Both the position numbers and the translations under genes were made by a program. A stretch of 64,000 nucleotides of DNA from Prochlorococcus sp. AG-347-I15 (GTDB taxonomy: Bacteria; Cyanobacteriota; Cyanobacteriia; PCC-6307; Cyanobiaceae). The DNA is taken from the NCBI GenBank assembly GCA_003281585.1, contig QCBN01000004.1, positions 62,001 to 126,000 of the forward strand. The letters run 5' to 3'. Positions 59,572 through 64,000 of the stretch are shown piece by piece. The notes beneath the pieces were generated by a model, which saw only the letters and a list, made by a program, of their open reading frames with translations, did not search any database and was not told the origin of the DNA. Positions within the stretch are counted from its first letter, which is position 1; every line of letters begins with the position of its first letter.

Positions 59572-60300
59572 ATGAATGAAATTAATCAAATAAATAATGA
59601 ACCGGTAAGAAAATCAAGAATTTTATTAGTTGATGATGAGCCTGGTTTAAGAACAGCTGTTAAAACATTTCTAGAAGATGAAGGCTTTGAAATATATGTT
59701 GCAGTTGATGGGGAGGATGGTTGGGAAAAAGCTCAAACAGTCTTCCCCGATTTGATAATTAGCGATGTCATGATGCCCCGAGCTAACGGTTATGCTTTAT
59801 TAGAAAAAATTAGAGAGGATGAAAAATTAGGAGGAACTCCAGTTATTTTTTTAACTGCAAAGGGAATGACTTTAGACAGAACCGAGGGTTATCTTGCAGG
59901 AGTTGATGATTATATTTCCAAACCTTTCGATCCCGATGAATTAGCTGCAAGAGTTAAAAATGTAATCAACAGACAAGAACGTTTACTAAAAGAAGCTGCA
60001 CGATTCGCAGATATTGATGTAAGCAAAATGGCAAAACAAATTACTGAAATTAAATCTATGTTAACGGGACAAAACCAGACTAATCCAGAAAATAAAATAA
60101 ATCTTCCGAGTTTTACTCCAAGAGAAGCAAGTGTGCTTCAACTAGTAGCAGAGGGACTGATGAACAAGGAAATTGCAAGACAGCTTGAAACATCTATTAG
60201 AAATGTTGAGAAATATGTAAGTAGACTTTTTATCAAGACCGGTACATCTAGCCGAACCGAATTAGTTCGTTATGCACTTGAAAATCATTTAGTAAAATGA
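59572..60300 (+). CDS. NarL-type response regulator (Ycf29-like)
   Basis: The 242-residue protein has a receiver domain (acidic pair in LLVDDEPG, phosphoacceptor aspartate in LIISDVMMPR, switch threonine in FLTAKG and lysine in ISKPFDPDE), a linker of about 45 residues, and a LuxR/NarL helix-turn-helix (FTPREASVLQLVAEG, NKEIARQLETSIRNVEKYV). It resembles the Ycf29 regulators of cyanobacteria and red-algal plastids. No sensor kinase is adjacent. Confidence 0.87.
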   Translation: MNEINQINNEPVRKSRILLVDDEPGLRTAVKTFLEDEGFEIYVAVDGEDGWEKAQTVFPDLIISDVMMPRANGYALLEKIREDEKLGGTPVIFLTAKGMTLDRTEGYLAGVDDYISKPFDPDELAARVKNVINRQERLLKEAARFADIDVSKMAKQITEIKSMLTGQNQTNPENKINLPSFTPREASVLQLVAEGLMNKEIARQLETSIRNVEKYVSRLFIKTGTSSRTELVRYALENHLVK

Positions 60301-60304
60301 ATTA

Positions 60305-61003
60305 TTAATTTTTTTCGAATTCAATTAGTTTTGAAAAATAAAAAGGAGCTTGATTTAATTTCTTTTTAACCACTTTAAATCCTCTTTCTTTAGCAGCATT
60401 AATAATACCGTTTTCTTTCAATGTATATGCTCTTGTAGTTTTACTTGGGCCAGGAAATAATTTCCCAATATTTTTTAGAACAGCAAGAACTGGAGTATAA
60501 GGAGCAAAGCTAACGATTAGTTTTTCTTTGCTTAAATCGCATAGATGTTGGACCATTTCTTCTGCGACAGGTTGGGGATAATGAATAAATACGTCCAAAC
60601 AAACTACAACATCAAATAGTCCTTTTAATTTTTCCAGATCACAGACTTCATATTTGATTTTGCCTTGATTCAAACCTAATTCATTAATGCGTTTCTTTGT
60701 TTCTTTAATCATTTCAGAAGAAATATCGCTCACTTTTAATTCTTTTATACCAAGTCTTAGTAAAGGTATGGCAAGACTCCCTACACCACATCCTGCATCA
60801 CAATAACTTTTTTTTGTTAGTTCAGGATAATTTTTGATGTTTGAGACTACATCATCTACAGTTTTTTGGTGTCCTTTCCTAATATTTTTCTGAACTGTAT
60901 TAATTTCATCAGATTTGCTATAAATTTTATTCCATCTTTCAAAGCCAGTACCATTAAAATACTCCCTAACTTCACTTTTTTCGATAATCTTATTTGAAGT
61001 CAT
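60305..61003 (-). CDS. chlM: Magnesium-protoporphyrin O-methyltransferase
   Basis: ChlM methylates Mg-protoporphyrin IX with S-adenosylmethionine on the way to chlorophyll. The 232-residue protein has YFNGTGFERWNKIY near the N-terminus, the SAM loop DAGCGVGSLAIPL and VCLDVFIHYP, a set diagnostic for the family. Its end is four bases from the response-regulator stop on the other strand. Confidence 0.95.
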   Translation of the reverse strand: MTSNKIIEKSEVREYFNGTGFERWNKIYSKSDEINTVQKNIRKGHQKTVDDVVSNIKNYPELTKKSYCDAGCGVGSLAIPLLRLGIKELKVSDISSEMIKETKKRINELGLNQGKIKYEVCDLEKLKGLFDVVVCLDVFIHYPQPVAEEMVQHLCDLSKEKLIVSFAPYTPVLAVLKNIGKLFPGPSKTTRAYTLKENGIINAAKERGFKVVKKKLNQAPFYFSKLIEFEKN

Positions 61004-61092
61004 AATATTCTATGAAAATTTCTTCTTTTTATACTAACTAACTGGCGCCAAATTAATTGCACGCCATTATAGGAAAGAATTGATTTGTTATT

Positions 61093-61629
61093 TTGTCAGA
61101 ATTGAATTCTAAAGATATTTATAAAATTGCTGTCGTAATGGGTAGTGATTCAGATCTAAAAACATTGAAACCAGCCGTTGACATTTTAAGAGAATTTGGA
61201 ATAAAAACTGAAGTTTGTATACTTTCTGCCCATCGAACACCTATTGAAATGATGGAATACGCAAAAAATGCAGAATCAGAAAATATAAAAGTAATAATTG
61301 CCGGTGCTGGTGGTGCTGCTCATCTTCCAGGAATGCTAGCATCCACAACTTGCATTCCTGTAATTGGAGTTCCAGTAGAGAGTAAAACACTTAAGGGGAT
61401 TGACTCTCTTTTATCAATCGTTCAAATGCCCGCTGGGATTCCAGTTGCAACAGTTGCAATTAATGGAGGCCAGAATGCTGGATTATTAGCAATAGAGATG
61501 ATCAGTTTATTTGATGAATCAATAAAGAAAAATTTAAAAGAATTCAGAGAAAATCTTCACAAGCAGGTAAGAACAAAAAATAGTAAGTTATCAACTATTG
61601 GACCTGACAATTATCTCCAAAATAAATGA
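61093..61629 (+). CDS. purE: N5-carboxyaminoimidazole ribonucleotide mutase
   Basis: PurE moves the carboxyl group of N5-CAIR to make CAIR in purine synthesis. The 178-residue protein has VVMGSDSDLKTLKPA, LSAHRTP and AGAGGAAHLPGMLA. The start is TTG at 61093; there is no nearby upstream ATG. It is divergent from chlM by 89 AT-rich bases. Confidence 0.96.
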   Translation: MSELNSKDIYKIAVVMGSDSDLKTLKPAVDILREFGIKTEVCILSAHRTPIEMMEYAKNAESENIKVIIAGAGGAAHLPGMLASTTCIPVIGVPVESKTLKGIDSLLSIVQMPAGIPVATVAINGGQNAGLLAIEMISLFDESIKKNLKEFRENLHKQVRTKNSKLSTIGPDNYLQNK

Positions 61630-61643
61630 TCTAATATTTTCTA

Positions 61644-62282
61644 TTAAGCCTTGTTAAGAAAGTTTTCTTTTTTAAGGTAGTTAACAACTTTTTCAACGGA
61701 ATCATTTAAATCTAAAGAACCTGTATCAATAACAATTTCTGGATTATGAGGAGCTTCATATGGACTAGAAATCCCCGTAAATTCTTTAATTTCACCCAAA
61801 CGAGCTTTCTTATAAAGACCTTTAGTATCCCTATTTTCGCAAACTGTAATATCAGCAGCACAATAAACTTCAATAAAATCCCTAGATCCAATAATTTTTC
61901 TAACCTTATCTCTATCGCTTATAAATGGCGAAACGAATGCTGTAATTGTTATTATCCCAGCATTCATAAATAAATTCGCAACTTCTCCAATTCTTCTTAT
62001 ATTTTCTTCTCTATCTTCATCCGAAAACCCAAGATCTTTACATAAACCGTGTCTAATATTATCTCCATCCAACACATAAGTAGAAAAACCATCTAGGTGT
62101 AAAACTTCATTTAAAGCGTTGGCCAATGTACTCTTACCTGAACCAGATAAACCTGTAAACCAGATAACCATACCTTTATGACCTCTCATTTTCTCTAACT
62201 TTTCTCTATCAATAGTTAAATTGTGCCACTTTATATTGGTTGAATTTGTTTGATCTTGTTCTTTCATTTTTTGAATCATCAA
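61644..62282 (-). CDS. cysC: Adenylylsulfate (APS) kinase
   Basis: CysC phosphorylates APS, made by Sat, to PAPS for sulfate reduction and sulfation. The 212-residue protein has the P-loop GLSGSGKS, LDGDNIRHGL, the FVSPFISDRD segment and the GLYKKARLGEIKEFTGI C-terminal region. It is convergent with purE by 14 bases. Sat is at the other end of the window. Confidence 0.95.
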   Translation of the reverse strand: MMIQKMKEQDQTNSTNIKWHNLTIDREKLEKMRGHKGMVIWFTGLSGSGKSTLANALNEVLHLDGFSTYVLDGDNIRHGLCKDLGFSDEDREENIRRIGEVANLFMNAGIITITAFVSPFISDRDKVRKIIGSRDFIEVYCAADITVCENRDTKGLYKKARLGEIKEFTGISSPYEAPHNPEIVIDTGSLDLNDSVEKVVNYLKKENFLNKA

Positions 62283-62309
62283 AATTAAAAACCTATCTTA
62301 ACCCTTGCT

Positions 62310-62630
62310 TCATAAATTATGAAATCCCTCTTTACGAAGAAACTCAATTGATTTCGATACCATATCACCCTGTAACTGGATATTTCTATCAATTAAGGTT
62401 CCTCCAGTCCCACAAAAAACTTTAATTTTTTTTAGTAATTCTTTTAATAAAATTTCATCCACATTGCCTAAACCTCTAATTAACGTTATTGTCTTGCCCT
62501 TTTTACCTTTTTTTTGTTTTGAAATATTTATTTTTAATCTTTTATTAAAAAAATCTAAAATAGCTATTTCTTCAGATTTTTTTTCTTGATTATCAAATTC
62601 GATCCAATTCTTTTTTCCCATTATTTTCAA
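62310..62630 (-). CDS. yciH: SUI1/YciH-family translation factor-like protein
   Basis: The 106-residue protein has the SUI1 pattern, with GKTITLIRGLG and GTGGTLIDRNIQLQGD in the C-terminal half. Eukaryotic eIF1 relatives monitor start-codon choice; the bacterial YciH role is less clear. It lies 27 bases upstream of cysC on the same strand and divergent from trpB. Confidence 0.88.
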   Translation of the reverse strand: MKIMGKKNWIEFDNQEKKSEEIAILDFFNKRLKINISKQKKGKKGKTITLIRGLGNVDEILLKELLKKIKVFCGTGGTLIDRNIQLQGDMVSKSIEFLRKEGFHNL

Positions 62631-62669
62631 TATAATCTATAGTTAGTTAATACTTATTCTATAGAAAAA

Positions 62670-63914
62670 GTGGTAAGTACATTTTCTCGCAAAGATCAAA
62701 ACTATAAAAATGACGATCTAAATCAACCCTCCAAGGGGGGAAGATTTGGAAAGTACGGTGGTCAATATGTTCCTGAAACGTTAATGCCTGCTCTTTTTGA
62801 GCTTGAAACAGCTGCATCTAATGCATGGAAAGATAAACTTTTTGTAGAAGAATTAAATCATCTACTTAAGACTTATGTAGGAAGAGAAACACCACTTTAT
62901 GAGGCCAAAAGACTTACTGAACATTACAAAACGAAACAAGCAACTCCTCGAATATGGCTTAAAAGAGAAGATTTAAATCATACTGGTGCTCACAAAATTA
63001 ATAATGCCCTTGGACAAGCTTTATTGGCAATAAGAATGGGCAAAAAAAGAATAATTGCAGAAACTGGAGCAGGTCAGCATGGAGTTGCTACTGCTACTGT
63101 TTGTGCGAGATTTGGCTTGAAATGTATTATCTACATGGGTGCTGAAGACATAAAAAGGCAATCCCTTAACGTTTTCAGAATGAAACTTCTTGGAGCTGAA
63201 GTTAAAGTTGTAAATTCTGGCACTGCAACACTTAAGGATGCTACTAGTGAAGCCATTAGAGATTGGGTTTCTAATGTCGAAACCACACACTACATTTTAG
63301 GGTCTGTTGCCGGCCCACACCCTTTCCCAAAGATTGTGCGAGATTTTCATGCAGTTATAGGTGTAGAAACAAAAAAACAATGTTTGGAATCATTTGGATC
63401 TTTTCCCGATATTTTGCTTGCTTGTGTAGGTGGGGGATCAAATGCAATGGGGCTTTTCCATCCTTTTGTAAAAGAAACTTCTGTGCGTCTTATTGGAGTT
63501 GAAGCCGCAGGAAGCGGAGTTGATACTGACAAACATGCTGCCACTATCACTAAAGGGTCAGTTGGAATTTTGCATGGATCAATGAGTCTTCTCCTACAAG
63601 ATGATAACGGTCAAGTACAAGAAGCTCACTCAATAAGCGCAGGTTTAGATTACCCTGGAGTGGGACCTGAACATAGCCATTTAAAAGATATAGGTAGAGC
63701 AGAATATGGATCAGTCACAGATCAAGAAGCTTTAGATGCTTTAAGACTTGTTAGTGAACTAGAAGGAATTATACCTGCACTTGAAACTTCCCATGCCTTT
63801 GCTTGGTTAGATAAATTATGCCCTACTCTTGAAAAAGATACTCATATAGTTATCAATTGCTCTGGCAGAGGCGACAAAGATGTTAATACTGTTGCATCTT
63901 CATTAGATATTTAG
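62670..63914 (+). CDS. trpB: Tryptophan synthase beta subunit
   Basis: TrpB joins indole and serine to make tryptophan with PLP. The 414-residue protein begins with GTG and has [17 protein letters not shown], the PLP-lysine segment [28 protein letters not shown], and [12 protein letters not shown]. It is the trpB1 type. No trpA is adjacent. Its stop directly touches the end of the following minus-strand gene. Confidence 0.98.
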   Translation: MVSTFSRKDQNYKNDDLNQPSKGGRFGKYGGQYVPETLMPALFELETAASNAWKDKLFVEELNHLLKTYVGRETPLYEAKRLTEHYKTKQATPRIWLKREDLNHTGAHKINNALGQALLAIRMGKKRIIAETGAGQHGVATATVCARFGLKCIIYMGAEDIKRQSLNVFRMKLLGAEVKVVNSGTATLKDATSEAIRDWVSNVETTHYILGSVAGPHPFPKIVRDFHAVIGVETKKQCLESFGSFPDILLACVGGGSNAMGLFHPFVKETSVRLIGVEAAGSGVDTDKHAATITKGSVGILHGSMSLLLQDDNGQVQEAHSISAGLDYPGVGPEHSHLKDIGRAEYGSVTDQEALDALRLVSELEGIIPALETSHAFAWLDKLCPTLEKDTHIVINCSGRGDKDVNTVASSLDI

Positions 63915-64000
63915 TCAATACCTTGGAATAGATGGGTCAATATATCTACTCCATCCATCAATACCCTCCTCCAAATTCCATATTTCGCTCACAATATTAT
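63915..64000 (-). CDS. Rhodanese-like domain protein, C-terminal end (truncated by the window)
   Basis: Read on the minus strand, the last 27 codons end with TGA at 63917-63915 and translate to NIVSEIWNLEEG followed by IDGWSRYIDPSIPRY. This matches the C-terminal end of rhodanese-fold sulfurtransferases, which typically finish with a GG(I/V)xxW pattern. The catalytic cysteine is outside the window. No base separates its stop from the trpB stop. Confidence 0.72.
   Translation of the reverse strand, partial: NIVSEIWNLEEGIDGWSRYIDPSIPRY

Overview
The window is core chromosome of a marine picocyanobacterium, most likely a high-light Prochlorococcus. This rests on strong AT richness, tight gene packing, photosystem II genes (psbO end, a single psbA), ndhH, chlM and the phylloquinone genes menF/A/C/E, an SbtA/SulP bicarbonate-type transporter operon and a CP12 lacking its N-terminal cysteine pair. 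The strain cannot be fixed from the sequence alone. About 70 genes are read, nearly all recognisable housekeeping or photosynthesis genes. I see no tRNA, rRNA, CRISPR array, insertion sequence, integrase, prophage or defence island.

Layout. 1-9300: psbO end, sat, ftsH, a KDPG-aldolase-like gene, aroC, psbA with a structured leader, a 42-codon ORF divergent from psbA, an aspartoacylase-family gene, a thioredoxin-fold GST, cp12 and a small conserved-looking gene. 9380-18430: obgE, mutS2, a glyoxalase-fold gene and hemB (all minus), then SulP-sbtA-sbtB (plus), then a thioredoxin-reductase-like flavoprotein lacking the NADPH motif. 18680-25000: a coiled-coil protein with a UbiB-family kinase, eno, and a divergent ClpB. 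25050-28410: secE-nusG-rplK-rplA-rplJ-rplL with an L10-type leader. 28415-38120: rnhA-pyrD-cobC-like, murG, a secreted protein of unknown function, pgk, rbgA-rluD, and a fused double-ATPase peptide-type ABC protein. 38180-49920: relA/spoT, a DUF2062-like gene, mnmE-nadC-argS-hisC, then a six-gene minus-strand run from prfB to a metallo-hydrolase-like gene. 49996-56214: grxC-gshB, and menF divergent from menA-menC-menE, with a DHNA-CoA thioesterase. 56224-64000: ndhH, rsmH, a cysteine desulfurase, a NarL-type regulator, chlM, purE, cysC, an SUI1-like gene, trpB, and the end of a rhodanese-domain gene.

Themes. Sulfur (sat, cysC, cysteine desulfurase, rhodanese end) and redox control (CP12, glutaredoxin, glutathione synthetase, odd thioredoxin-reductase-like protein) recur. 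Convergent genes often overlap at their 3' ends with no hairpin terminator between them. The clearest non-standard decoding event is a programmed +1 frameshift in prfB: the full gene starts at 49919 rather than at the apparent ATG at 49861. No new multi-gene system was found. The best leads are the unannotated small ORF next to psbA, the psbA leader hairpins, active-site departures in several enzymes, and a coding-like island upstream of eno.
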